From the NCBI GenBank assembly GCA_023105745.1, contig JALGQZ010000009.1, positions 40,357,359 through 40,421,358 of the forward strand: 64,000 nucleotides of DNA, written 5' to 3'. The first letter of the stretch is position 1. Each line of letters opens with the position of its first letter. This DNA comes from Austropuccinia psidii (taxonomy: Eukaryota; Basidiomycota; Pucciniomycetes; Pucciniales; Sphaerophragmiaceae). A program made the translations under genes and the position numbers. Below are positions 44,556-56,846 of the stretch, one piece after another. Below the pieces are notes generated by a model. It searched no databases, was not told the origin of the DNA, and worked only from the letters and a program-made list of their open reading frames with translations.

Positions 44556-46640
44556 TTGTGCACTCTGAATACTAGCACCAAGAAATCTTTAAAATTTCAT
44601 ATTTTCTCTTCTCTCTCTGATATTTTTTATAGTATTCTCATTTATTCTGGTGCTACAAACTCCTTTATTGCAAAGAATTTTGTTCTCAAGTACTCATTGA
44701 CCATGTCAGAGCTCCCTGAAAAGATTCCACTTTTCATTTTTAATTCCAATGAATCCATTTCCTTGTTCATTACCCATTATACCAAGTGGGTTGTTGACTT
44801 TCCTTCATTCCCAAGCTTTGAATAGGATTTCTTTATCATAGATTTACCCAAGGGAGAAGGCCTAATATTTTGCTATGATTTTCTTTACCATTTTAATCCC
44901 ATTATTGATTGGAAAAATGATTTATCACCTATGATTCTAGTCATAAGGATTCTAGTGGTATTACTTCTTATACTAGTAATGACTTTTCCACTGCTGCCAA
45001 CAGTGCGTCTCTTGTTGGTGAACTTAAGACACCTTCCCTTCCTCCTTCTGTCCATATCCCTTCCATCATTCCCTCTTGGTCATTACTTCCATCAAGAGAT
45101 GAAGTCTTCAAAGAGATAAAAAATGTTGGAGAAGATGTTGCTATATCTTCACTTCATCTCTTTCAAGTGGATATGGACCTTCCTTCTTTATCTTTTCATG
45201 CCTCCCTGGTGGAGCGGTGGGATGAGGAAGAAGAGCCAGAAGATATTGAAACTGTGCTGAAGGTAGTCTCACCTTCTTCTCACCAATATTTGGATGTATT
45301 CTCTAAGGTGAAAGCAGAGAAACGTCCTCCACACCGCACCTGTGATCATCATATTGAACTGGAGGGTCTTCTACCTGCAGTTGGTGTTATCTACTATTTA
45401 TCAAAGAATGAGTCAGAAACACTATGGGCCTACATTTCAGAGAATTTAGGGCAGGGTTTCATAAGGCCAAGCTCCTCTTCAACAGGAGCCCCTGTCCTTT
45501 TTGTTAAGAAAAAGGATGGTCGCTTTTGTTTGTGTGTTGACTACCGCAAACTAAATGCTGTCACTAGGAAGAACAGGTATCCTGTTTCTCCAATTAATCA
45601 GCTCCTTACCGTCTTTAATGTTTTTACCATCTTCTCCAAGATAGATTTGCATGGTGCTTATAATCTCTTGAGAATCAAAGAGGGGGATGAGCACTTAACT
45701 GCCTTTAGAACTAAGTATGGTAGTTATGAATATTTGGTTATGTCATTTGGCTTGATCAATTCTCCTGCTTCATTCCAGAATCTTGTTAATGATATATTTG
45801 CTGATTTCTTGGATATTTTTTGTTTTAGTCTACTTAGATGATATTATGGTCTTCTCTAGTTCTGAGGAGGAACATGTCAAACATGTGTCCTCTGTCCTCC
45901 AAATACTGAGGGACAATAATTTGTTTGCTAAAGCCTCAAAGTGTGGAATACTTGGGCTATGTTGTTTCAAGTGAAGGCCTCAAGATGGATTCTTCCAAAG
46001 TTCAGAAAATCCTCAATTGGCCTCAGCCAAAGAAGATCAAAGCACTCCAATCTTTTCTTGGCTTTTCCAACTTCTATTGTTGTTTCATTAAAAATTATTC
46101 CAAAACATCTCTGCTCTCACTTCCCTACTTAAAAAGGATTCTCCCTTCATCTTCAATGAGGAAGCTCTTAGTCAGTTTCAAATACTAAAAGAAGCTTTCA
46201 CCACTGCTCCTATCTTATCCCATTTCAATCCTTCTCTACCAACTATTTTAAATACTGATGCTTCTGATTATGCCTTGGGTGCTGTACTGAGTCATGTGAA
46301 TGACTCAGGAAAGCATCCCATTGCATTTGATAGTTGCAAGCTCCTCCCAGCTGAGCTCAACTATGAGATTCATTACAAGGAACTCCTTGGCATAGTTTGG
46401 GCTCTCAAGCGCTGGAGAGCCTTTATTCTTTCTCTTTCTGATTCCTTTGAAGTCTTTACAGACCACTCTTCCCTTCAATATTTCATGTCTTCCAAAGTCC
46501 TTACTTGCCGTCAAGCCCATTGCGCAGAGGTTCTCTCTGAATTTCACTTCTCTATTACTTACTGCCCAGGCAGACTGTCCCTTTACCCCAGCCTTGTCAC
46601 ATCAGGAAGGCATGTACCCAGAGAGGGGGGTTGACTTCAT
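44556..46640 (+). pseudogene. R4 protease, reverse transcriptase and RNase H, broken
   Basis: The protease motif reads LIYSGATNSFI, with Tyr (TAT at 44643-44645) in place of the catalytic Asp of the DSG/DTG triad. RT starts near 45167: [43 protein letters not shown], then a frameshift near 45815 before the intact box [10 protein letters not shown]. Another shift lies near 45945. RNase H has NTDASDYALGAVLSH and FTDHSSLQYF. At least three frameshifts and one in-frame stop. Confidence 0.85.
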
Positions 46641-48174
46641 CAGCAAGAATCCTCAAAGCTTTCATCAAGTTCTAAAGCAAAATGAAATTAAAGAGGTAAG
46701 ATTTTTCTCACATTTAGTGGATCATATTCAGAAGACAGTATGGCAAGACCCAGATTATAAGGAAATTCTCAAGCAATTAGCAAGAGGTGATTCAGTCTCA
46801 GATTATACTCATGAACCTCAAGTCAAATTTTTATTATTCAAACATACAGTAGTCATCACAAGCAATCATGAACTTCAATTGGATATCCTTCAAAAGCATC
46901 ATGACTCCCTGTTGGCTGGCCACCCTGGCCAGGAGAGGACCCTCAATCTCATCAAGAGGGATTTTTATTGGGCTGGAATGAATCAAATTATCAAGGACTA
47001 TGTGTCCTAATGTCAGCAATGTTCAAGAAACAAGAAAATTCACCATAAGAAATTTGGATTACTCAAGCCACTTCAAATTCCATATGGTCCTTGGAATTCT
47101 TTATCAATAGACTTTATCACTCAATTGCCTCTGTCAAGCAACTTGGATTCAATTTTAGTAGTTGTAGACAGATTCTCAAATATGGCAATATTTATTCCAA
47201 CTTATTCAACAATCACTGCTTTCGACTCAGCTCAAATCTTTATCACTAATGTCTTTTCCAAACATGGTCTTATAATAAGTATTGTGAGTGATAGAGGTTC
47301 ATTATTTGTTTCACCATTTTGGACTCAATTGTGTCAGCAGTTCAAGATATCAAGAGATCTTTCAACTGCCTTTCACCCTGAAACAGTTGGACAGACAGAG
47401 AGGGTAAATCAGATTCTGGAACAGTATCTTTGGATGTATGTCAGTTACCATCAAGATGACTGGCACACTTGGCTCCCTCTGGCTGAATTCGCCTATAATA
47501 ATGCAGAACATTCATTAACAAAACGGTCACCATTTTTCACCATTTATGGAAGAAATCCCAGCTTTGACTCAATTCACATTTCTCAAGATACACCTTCTGG
47601 AAAGTTAGAAACCAAACTGCAAACAGTACAGAAAGTTGTCAAAGTAGAATTAGAGTCAGAAATAAAGAATTTTAAGAAGTATGCAGATAGAAATAGAGCA
47701 ATTACGCCTTATTTCCAACCTGGGGACAAATTATGGCTAGCTTCCAAGAACATCAAGACAACAAGACCCACCAAGAAACTTTCAGAAAGATGGTGAGGAC
47801 CCTTTTAAGTTCTGAAGAAGATTGGCAGCCATGCATTTCACCTCAAGTTGCCTTAAAAATGGAAGTCAGCTAACCCTGTCTTTCATGTGTCCTTATTAGA
47901 ACCAGTGAAGAAATCAACTATCGCAAATAGACATCAATTTCCACCACCACCAATAATAGTGGAAGAGCAAGAAGAAAGGGAAGTGGCTCAGGTTCTGGAC
48001 TCAAAACTCAAGAGAGGTACACTATGGTATCTAGTGCAGTTGAAAGGATTCAATGAAGACCCAGAAAGAACAACTTGGGAACCAGCGTCCAACCTTACCA
48101 GCTCCCCAGACCTTTTCAAGGATTTTCACACCTTGTATACAGACAAGCCTTGCCCAAATTCCTCAAGAGTTTGA
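46641..48174 (+). pseudogene. R4 integrase and chromodomain, broken
   Basis: The zinc site (HHDSLLAGH ... CQQC) is broken by TAA at 47008, just before the Cys pair. Catalytic motifs SIDFITQL, VSDRGSLF and GQTERVNQILEQYL are all present. TGA at 47794 and further stops near 47807 and 47853 lie in the GPF module. The final frame (47887-48174) is a chromodomain: VAQVLDSKLKRGTLWYLVQL and TTWEPASNL. It ends at TGA 48172. Confidence 0.85.
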
Positions 48175-48177
48175 TTC

Positions 48178-48660
48178 ATGGTGCTTGGTGGGGATTGGAG
48201 GTTATGAAAGTAAGTTCCTCTCCTGGCATGCACCTTTAAGGCGGTATTCTACCCAAATATGTTGTAAGAATCACCTTGGCCACTTTGTGAGCACTTGTCA
48301 ATTTCTTTTGACAGGCTTAAAGGCCTTGCAACATCAATACCCTTGAATTTGAACCTTTCATCAAGATATGGCCAAATTTGCTCTTTTCTTTTTATTATTT
48401 CTCTTTCTTTCATATTCTATTATTCCAAATTATGCCATTCAATATCATTCAATACATTCCTTAACTCAAATTCATTTATGGCAAAGTTTGCATTCTTTCA
48501 TTATGCTTGGTGGGGGGTGGAAGTTATGAAAGTAAGTTCCATCTCCTGGTATGCATCTCTGAGGGTTCTACTTCTTGTAAAACAACACCTTGGCCACTCT
48601 GTGAGCATCAAATGTTTGGTTTTATCTTTTCAGGAAAATTATGGCCAAAATCAAGCAACT
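48178..48660 (+). repeat. Direct duplication with intron-like sequence after R4 pol
   Basis: tgcttggtggggattggaggttatgaaagtaag near 48180 recurs with few changes near 48506. Each is followed by ccttggccact, tgtgagca and a pyrimidine tract ending cag (ttcttttgacag; tatcttttcag). Each copy therefore looks like GTAAGT...YAG. Unit length is about 326 bp. Confidence 0.7.
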
Positions 48661-48910
48661 CACCACAAGAAGATCAATCTTCGGAAGTTTCTTTATTTTC
48701 TTTTCTCTACTCTCTTTTCTTTTTTTCTCTCAATTCTTTCTTTTTATTTTATTTCATTTCATTTTCTTTTTACTTTTATGATTTTATTTTTCAGTTCTTG
48801 TTTTCAAAAGCAGAATTCATCACTCCCATATCTTTTTTGGAGAGTCAATTTATTTAATAATCAAAGAGCAAACACTAGTAATGATAAAGACCAACTACAG
48901 ATAATCCTCA

Positions 48911-50081
48911 TCAAAATTTCTTCAAGGCTTCTCTAAGCTTAAAGACCAAGACATCTTCATAAGCAACTGCCTCCTTGGTCAAAGCAATAGTTGTTTCACC
49001 TGGAATAGCACTCTTCATAGGCTTATCAACAAACACCTCAGTCAAAGCATCCACTTCAGCAAATAGAGAGGTGAACACCTTCTTATTCACCTTCTTCTGA
49101 TCAGTGAAATTTCAAGTGATATTCCAGCATCGACAGTTGTTGAGGATTGATTTGGGTTCTGGAGACATTGGGTCTCTAGAAGTGCTGGCCACAGGTGGTT
49201 GGATATTGGTGGAGGTGGAGGCAAGTGTGGATGGCCTGGTTGGGGATCTAATTGGAGGTTGAGGTGGTTGGAGAGGCCTGATTACTTCATGGGTGGTGGT
49301 ACTGGCTTGGACTGGGGATAGTGAAGTGGATGGAATTCTTCTTGTTTTGGATGGGGGTAGTCATTTAAAGTTCTTCTCCATCAAACTCATCACTTCCTTC
49401 AGCATCAGTATCATTTTCATCTTGAACCACCAAATTTCTCTTCAATTTTCCAAGTCTTCCATCTTTTCTGGTGACCAAAATAGGAACTTCTGGGGCTACT
49501 CCAATGGGGTTGCCTTGGGGGTGAATGGGTCCTCTAGTGTTGGCCCAAGAACTGCTGGTATTAGTCCATCGTTGAACACCTCTCCTTCTGGATCCAGTCA
49601 CTGAAGCAGAAGAAAAGCAAACCACAGAAGTCAGTAACTCAGCAATTCTTTGATCATTCAGCTTGCAATTGAAGTGGCCAGAGGTGGTATCAGAAGTTGG
49701 AGGATCATCAACAGGAGCTTCCAACCCAAATCTTCCACCCTTCTTTATGCTGCTCCATAATCTTCTGGCATTGTCTGGGAAATTATGGTTGGCCTGAGAG
49801 CAGTTTTGTTTCCCAAGGTTGCACAATTTCCACCTGGTGGACCTAGCAGTAGCAGATTCAACACAAGGAACCCCCTTCTTCCAACAATTGATGCAGGGTG
49901 GTTCAATAACTCTAACAGATTTAAAACCATTATAGGTTTTATTGATGTCATAAATCTCTGTAGGGGCCATACTCTCTTCAGAAAGCTCGCTCAAGTTATC
50001 AAAGACACCAGCACCATGAAGTACAGAATGTGGAGAATCAGAGTGGTTGGAGTCACAAATGGAAGTAAGCTTTGAGCTCAT
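48911..50081 (-). pseudogene. Antisense gene of R4 with zinc-cluster-like cysteines
   Basis: ATG 50081 (MSSKLTSICDSNHSDS...) is open for about 238 codons to TAA near 49365. The same frame then continues past a second stop (TGA near 49110) to TGA 48911-48913, ending SLFAEVDALTEVFVDK then VAYEDVLVFKLREALKKF. The middle has CINCWKKGVPC, about 13 residues, C, 6 residues, C: five of the six Cys of a fungal Zn2Cys6 binuclear cluster, with Trp where one Cys would fall. The C terminus is acidic and probably helical. It runs opposite to gag-pol, between pol and the 3' LTR. A DNA-binding regulator of the element is a reasonable guess. From memory, related proteins are repeated in rust genomes. Confidence 0.7.
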
Positions 50082-51014
50082 CTTCAAGCCAAGACCAAGC
50101 AAATCATGGAACAAAATCCAAGTCAGAAAGTAAAATATGGCAATTTGAACTTCAAGAAGGGAGTGAAGCACAAGAAAATAGAAGAAATTGTCAAAAAAAA
50201 CTGTTTCACTGGCCAAATTGGCCGTTTTTAGGCATTTGCGCATTTTTGAACACATAATGCCATCAAATGATCTTCAAATTATGTGAAAAGCCTTCAAAAT
50301 ATCAAAAACCCAAAGAAAATAGTCAAATTGGTGCATTTGCGCATTTTGCGCATTTCTGACTAATTCATCTCCAAAACCTTCAAAAACTTCATTTAATTGA
50401 AAAAATCATCAAAATATGCCATTTCAGTCATATTGGCATATTTGTGCATTTCTGACTATTAATTCTTCAAAATCATGAAAAGCTGCCAAAACAGTTATTT
50501 CAATCAAGAAATCATCAAATTCTTCAATATCTTGCATTTTGTGCATTTTGGCCAAATCAGTCAAAAAGCCCCAGAAAACAACAATTGTGGAAAATTTTAA
50601 TTGATCCTGAAAGGGCCCAAAAGCAAGAAGAAAGCCAATTTGGCCGAATCTCAAAAATGAATACAATTTGATGGCATGACAGTAAATTCTTAGGACATAA
50701 ACCTGAAATCACCATTTATCATGAGCCATGAGGACTCAAGAAAAATTGGGTGACGAACACTGCAATAAGAAGAAGATCACAAAAATAGACGAAACAGAAG
50801 AAAATTAAGAGAAATTTTCAAAGAAGGGAGGAGGAATCAGAGAATCAAGTCAAAGAAGAAGGACCTACAATTTGTGAAGATGAAGGAGTTTCAGAGTATG
50901 ATTGATGAAAGAAGAATTATGAGGGATGAAAATTGGGTAATTGAGGGGAAGAAAGTTTCAATTGACCTCATCAAGATTCACTTACTCTTATGGTGCTCAG
51001 AGCGCCCCGCTTTC
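50082..51014 (-). other. Upstream region of the antisense gene
   Basis: Contains repeated gcatttgcgcattt and tttgtgcatttctgac motifs (about 50230-50560), unlike the rest of R4. It would hold the antisense promoter. No other gene. Confidence 0.5.
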
Positions 51015-51027
51015 AAGAGGGGAATAA
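51015..51027 (+). other. Polypurine tract of R4
   Basis: aagaggggaataa abuts the TGTCACAG of the 3' LTR. Confidence 0.8.
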
Positions 51028-51727
51028 TGTCACAGCCATAGAGACAGGCAGGGCATTACCATTCATTACTAATGGAAAATATTCCAACACCTAATCAACA
51101 AGGGGCTTCATGGAAGATTAAATAGATACAGCTTCAAACCTCAATACAGCTCAATACAGGAAAAACCCAAATACATGATTCACCAAATACAGGCCTGCCC
51201 TCAATAAAGGTGCAAACATCTGTATTGATTCAAATAACTTTATTGGCTACACCAATACAGTTTCACATCTCAAATACATATTTTTCAATCATACAATCAT
51301 GGTTCCTCAACACTCAAACTCCAGGCTGGCACTTTTTCACATATACCAGCCCCCTTTCACCCACCTGGGGGTTTTTCCCCCAGTTGATTAAAATGTTGGA
51401 TTTATTATTTAATATTATTTTATTAATTGTTAAGTTAGTCTTTGCCTTCCCTCACCTGTTCAGTATAGTCCTAGTGCCCATATCCTTTATTGATCCTCTT
51501 CTCTTTTCTGAACAGGTTGAAACAGTGATACAGGATTATTTGTGGTTGGCTCTTTATTGTTGCTTTTGTTTTTCTCTCATATCTTTTAATGCTTATTATT
51601 TTATGACTAGAAATTTATTCCTCTTATTTCATTACTCTTATAATTTGAGTATTCATTCTGAGCCCTCCATAAGTAAGTCTGTTGACTGAGTGCCAGGCCC
51701 TCTTCATTTAGAAGAGCCCCTGTGACA
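51028..51727 (+). repeat. 3' LTR of R4
   Basis: TGTCACAG...CTGTGACA, an 8-bp inverted terminus. It matches 41904-42602 with scattered differences. The gcctc duplication follows at 51728-51732. Confidence 0.93.
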
Positions 51728-51732
51728 GCCTC

Positions 51733-52825
51733 CTTTTATCTTGTTCTGGGGTATAGGGAGGTTGTTTACCTCTGCACACAGACACAGAGTGAAAATTTTC
51801 ACTACTGTGGGCTGGTTTGTGGTTCTCCACACTCAATACAGACTTTTTTTGGGCTTAAATGTGGTTTTAGAACAACAAGTTGTCATTTTTACCCTATACA
51901 GGGTAAAATATTTCACCAATGGGGTTTACAGGTGTGTTCTGGTGCTTCTGAAACATCAGAAGCTATACAGAACCTGTAGAGACCCATTCATTTCACTGAA
52001 CTATGATTGATTGAAGTATAGACAAGCTTCTTTGTTTATTTGACACCTCATGATCATACCTATGGGATAGTATGCCATAGTAAAGCTGTATTGGTCTAAA
52101 TGTGGGATTTTGACCTTAAAACTGCTATACCTTTGTCAGTTTTGAAGATATTGGGCCCAAATTTGGTTCATTTTGTAGCCCTGGATGAGATCTACACAAT
52201 GATACCTCATTTTGTATGGCTAAAATTTAATATGGAAAAGTTATGCCATGTTCAATATTAGTTATCCAGATATATGATTATCTCGAAATCTGTATGGATC
52301 CTGTTTTCCCCATACCTTTTGCTCTAGATGAGATATGGGGAGATGGATGGCATCATCAGATATCCCTTATTTTTCTCTTTCCAAAGAGACCCCACTTTGG
52401 GTATCTCACACTAAAACTGTAGAAGTTGGATGAGTGGTGAATATTGTATTCACCTCATTCTGGCCATAACCTCTATAGTTTTTGGTGGTAGCTTAATTTG
52501 GCTAGTACCATTGGATAGCCCTAATTGAGAGATTTAATATGAATAGCCATTTAATGGGCTTTAGCCACCTTCTCTGAATTTTAGATGAGAAGCCAAAATT
52601 AAGGTTTATGCTCAGCAACTCCTTTGAGCTTGAATAGCTTTGTTATTCTTTGTCCTATTATTATGGGACTTGAAAATTTGAAAAGAGGTTATTTTCCTCT
52701 TTCTCCTAATACCTTTTTAGCTTTTTTGGCTCAGCTCCTTGTTTTGGTGGTATTTTGCTCTACCACTGGTTTATGGTAATCTGGCTGTCATGCTTGTGAT
52801 CTGGTTTTGGAGTCACAGGCTGACA
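51733..52825 (-). repeat. LTR of old element B, second part
   Basis: Continues the LTR broken at 41903, giving about 1,407 bp in total. It ends gtcacaggctgaca, the same end as the R2 LTR, and carries diverged versions of the R2 LTR's tagcYctg units. It is clearly older than R2: many mismatches throughout. Confidence 0.85.
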
Positions 52826-54480
52826 TCAAAGAACCTTCTTTGTTCTTGTTCTCCTGGTTGTGGCATTGAGATTGATCCTTTACATTCTTTTGTGGCTTCA
52901 CTTTGAAAGATTCCAGAAAACTGGGTAGCTGAAGTACCAAATCTTTCTAGTATGGTTTCATAGGAATATAAGATTAAGGATTGAAGCACAAATTTCTGGT
53001 ATTTCTGTTAATAACCTTTGCATGTATTTGGTAAGATTTTGAGTCATTTTTGCAGCAGCTTCCTCAATTTGGTGCACATTTTATTTCTCACAATCCCAGG
53101 TATGAATGGTCAATATTAGGCAAATAAATTGATAGAATGAAAACTCCCCTAATTTATTTGTTCAATGAGAGAAAGATATAAAGGTAAGGAGTAATTGATG
53201 GTGAGATATTTTGTTCTGAATACAACACAGGTGTACTAATAAAGGGGTAGTAAGAAATCAAGAAAAACATTATCCTTCTTCCACTCAAGGGATGAAATAC
53301 AATAAGCTTCCATGTTTTCAGGGGGTACAAAATTGATTTTAGGCATCCTTGAGTGAGTATGCATTCTCAAGAATATTTTACGTTGAGCTCCATTTGGTTA
53401 CTACATTTTTGAGAAATGTATTTCCTTCCTGTGACCTTTGGTAAGTTAATTTAGTTATTCGTTGGTGGATAAATGGCGTGTATGAGCCATACGGCCAATA
53501 AGATGTGTTTTGGATGCAAATTATTTGGTTGAGTCTTGTAGCTATTGGGAGATTTTTTGATTGAACATGGTGTTATTGTTTGTTATTGCAATTACTCAGC
53601 CTTCAAGTTAATATTTCTTCAGAGTAGTAAGGAATTGGTTGGCCAATGACTCACCTAAATGATTACCTCAAAAAAGAAATAATTTAATAAAGACAAAAAT
53701 GGGTTTTGAAAAAAAAATTATAAAAAGAAAAAGCTTACCTTTGATCTTTGTAAAGCCTAAGAGGACAGAGATAATGTTGAATTCCTTTTCAATAAAGTGG
53801 CCAGTGATAGCCATAAATGCTTTGATGTTTGGACTTGTCCAGGTATTGGTTGTGAAAGAAAGTTTTTTTCCACTGTCAGAAATGAGTGCATGGAGTGTCT
53901 CTTGGTGGAAAAAGAAAATGTTTTGAAGATGGTATGTGAGGTCCTTTTGGTGTACCAAAATTTTCAATACCAATGGGTTTCAGAGCTCCAGGAGAGCTTG
54001 ATAAGAAGGCAATTTGGATAGCAACTTTGGGATATCACAATCACAAATGAAATAGATTAGGGCTGTTTTTAATGTCTCCACCAAAAGACTTTGCCAAAAA
54101 AAAGGTCAGTGAGGGTGATGTACTTAAATAGATCCAGAGCTTAATGATTACCTTTTTTGGACTTCATTCTGGAAAAACTTGTCCAACATGATCATCTTGT
54201 CAGGGTTAGTACTCTTTGGGTTGATCAAGTGATGTAATTCCTGGAGATCATCAGCCATATAGTGGTGCTGCCTGTTTTATTGGGCTTGAGAATTTTCTTG
54301 CAAGGTGATCCACTTGAACTATTAGCTTGACATTCCATTTGTTTGTAATTGATATTTGAGAAATAAAGCCATACCCAAGACTGCTTCACATTGGCCATGG
54401 ATTTGGTGATACAACAGGTGTTGATTGAACTGAATGTATCACTGAAAAAATTGTTAGTGTTGGAATTGTAAAGGATTTTT
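52826..54480 (-). pseudogene. hAT transposase pseudogene, copy 2 (heavily decayed)
   Basis: Read on the minus strand: an open piece (53973-53668) contains KKLSFTTNTWTSPNIKAFMA and GHFIEKEFNIISVLLGF, the hAT core around a catalytic Asp region. After an intron-like break come GESLANQF, MAHTRHLST near 53500, SLEWKK near 53280 and YLTINYSLPLYLSLI near 53080, with many stops. The order matches copy 1. It is cut off at the old LTR end (52825), so the dimerisation domain is missing. Confidence 0.75.
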
Positions 54481-55280
54481 TTTTAAAAAAAGAAATGAAT
54501 TATTATTAAATTGGGAGTTTATGGATCATTGCAAAGAAAGAGGAAGAGAAGAATTTTGAGAGATAGGAAGGAAAGAGAAAGAAAAATAAATCCAAAGGAG
54601 GATGAGAAAAACATGGGGTACTTAAACCTCCGGGCTCCCCACCCGAGTGAAAAATCTGGGCGGTTCTGGCATATGGTCCAGGAAGAAATAAAAAAAACTC
54701 TGGCAAGGCGAGTAGCGGTATGGCCTCAATGGACGGGGATTCCCATGGGGACCCCCCTTAATCTTCTCTCCAATAAAGAATTGGTATTTTTCAATATCCG
54801 GCAAGGACCGACCCCCCATGATCAGATTTCCATTGTGCACAAGACTGAATTCCCCTAATAACAATTTACCCATGAGGTAAGCATTAATTTATTGCATAGA
54901 TTCTCATGTCATATCAATGTGGCAATACCTACTGAGACATGGAAGGGTTGTAAATGAGCTATCATGTCAGGACTTGAGGAAAGTTAACTCAAAATTTCTC
55001 ACTGGGATATTATTCCCCCATATGTCATGCATAGTCCAAATGATGGTTAATATTAAGGCTGCCGCCTGTACCCAGGCTTTCCAGGAATCCCCTAAGAGGA
55101 GGCCTTCAAGGTTGAAGACCGGGAAGAACTTAGTTGAGAAAAGTCTTTTGGGGCTCTGCAGGCGACGGGGGCCATTCTGTGGCTCAAGAGAGGCCAGGAC
55201 CCCAACCTTTTTGTGCTCAGACTGGACTAATGTGTATTTTGTGATAGAAAGAAATAATACAAAATAAGTGAGGGAATTAA
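54481..55280 (+). other. Unassigned insert between the two hAT relics
   Basis: Less AT-rich than its neighbours. Plus frames at 54511-54858 and 54917-55267 are open but show no motif I know. It may be a separate repeat that landed between the hAT copies. Confidence 0.4.
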
Positions 55281-56846
55281 CTAATTATCACTGGAGTAGA
55301 GAGGCCCAAAGGTGCGTAACCAGCTTTTGAGACAAGTCAAATGCTCTACATGCATCACTGAAAGAGATGCGCACTGATAAGTAAGAATCTTTTGGCCTCC
55401 TGAAAAGATTCTTTCAGATGGTGCACTGGTAGGCAGTATAGCTAAATACTTACAAGCCATCACTTCAAGGGCAGGGAACATTGTTTCCCATGATCTCCAA
55501 GATCTGAGGAGATTGGTAGCCTTGTGTTTGATTGGTTCTGAAAAGTATTGATTGAGTTCATGTTTGAAGGAACTCACTTCAAATGGAGTGGATCAGTACA
55601 TTTCATCGAAAAAACCAGAGTCCTTCTCAGCAACATTCACTGTTGGACTGCTTCCAATGTAGTGCTTCCTTTCTTGTTCTTCAAAAATCTTGGAGCACTG
55701 GTCTGCTTCAGTAATGAATTTTTCAAGTTTTGAGTTGTAGGTCTCAAAAAATTTGATCTTGAAGCGTGGGTCAAGAACAGCTGCACAAATTGCAGGGGTC
55801 TTGATGGTCAGAAGTTGGAGGTATTTTGATAGCTTTGCTACCATTGCTTCCACCACTTGTTTGATTTTCTGAACATAATAGTTTTCAAAAGCCTGATAAT
55901 AAGACACCATCAGCTATCAGAAGAAAAAATATTGATACAAAAAACCTTACCTGATTGATTTGCTTGATGAGTAAGATATAAAGTGGTAGGGTATAATTCA
56001 TTTTTGGATACTTTGATCCACATATTATGGTAGTAGCTTCACAAAGGGGATAAAGGAAGTCAATTATTACCTTTACTTAGTCCCATTCAAGAGAGGAGAG
56101 TCCATACTGTTGCATGGTTGTGGGACCACAGAATTTGTTGTATGCTTCCTTGAGTGACCATGCACATTCCAACATGTCATAGGTTGAGTTCCATATTGTA
56201 CAAACATTTGTTAACAGGGTATTGGCCTTGAAGTTGTCATAAAATAGCTTCACAACTGTGATGAATTTCTCTCATTGTTTTGGGCCCTGCCTAATATAAG
56301 AGCTGAGGCACAATATGTGTGAGATTATTGAATTGTAGTTCAAATTATGACCTTCTGGTGGGTCAACAATACTACAGATGGACATTGGGCCATTGTCAGC
56401 ATTTTCTCGATTTGGCTCAGTTCCCTTACCCAGGGCCTGAATTCCATCACGTACTGAGAGGTGAATTGTATGAGCCATACAAAAAATTAGATTGGTTTGG
56501 ATGATGAAGGAAGAAGAAAGACCTTGCAGTTGTTTACCCATTCATTGGTTGACCAATGCATTATCTGTGGTGATTGAAACAATATGGTCTTCAAGATTAT
56601 ATTGCTCAATAATTTGCCAAAATTCTTCAGCTAGCAAGGTCCCTGAATGATCACCTAACAAAAAATGTTTAAGTAAAAAAAAATTAAATAAATCAGAAAA
56701 AGCTCACCTTGGATTTCAGAGAGACACAACAGAATTGAAAATATGTTGAAGTCTTGATCGATGAAGTGGGCAGTTACAGGCATATAGCCTTTCATATTAA
56801 TGATATGTGAACCTTTGAGATATGACCACATACCCAAAAAGGTCAC
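55281..56846 (-). pseudogene. hAT transposase pseudogene, copy 1
   Basis: On the minus strand from about 56846: YMPVTAHFIDQDFNIFSILL; then SITTDNALVNQ; then CMAHTIHLSVRDGIQALG (56541-56272); then NVCTIWNSTYDMLECAWSLK and SKYPKMNYTLPLYILLI. An intron-like gap near 55915-55970 precedes the exon AICAAVLDPRFKIKFFE (55910-55593). The end, YLAILPTSAPSERIFSGGQK (55577-55281), is the hAT C-terminal dimerisation domain. Several in-frame stops and a missing N terminus (BED finger) mark it as dead. Confidence 0.85.

Larger units (their letters stand above)
41904..51727 (+). mobile_element. R4: decayed chromodomain Ty3/Gypsy element with an antisense gene
   Basis: 9,824 bp with 699- and 700-bp LTRs, flanked by a perfect 5-bp duplication gcctc (41899-41903 and 51728-51732). 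Internal order: gag, protease, RT, RNase H, integrase, chromodomain on the plus strand, then a minus-strand gene and the polypurine tract. Many stops and frameshifts. It sits inside the LTR of old element B. Confidence 0.95.
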
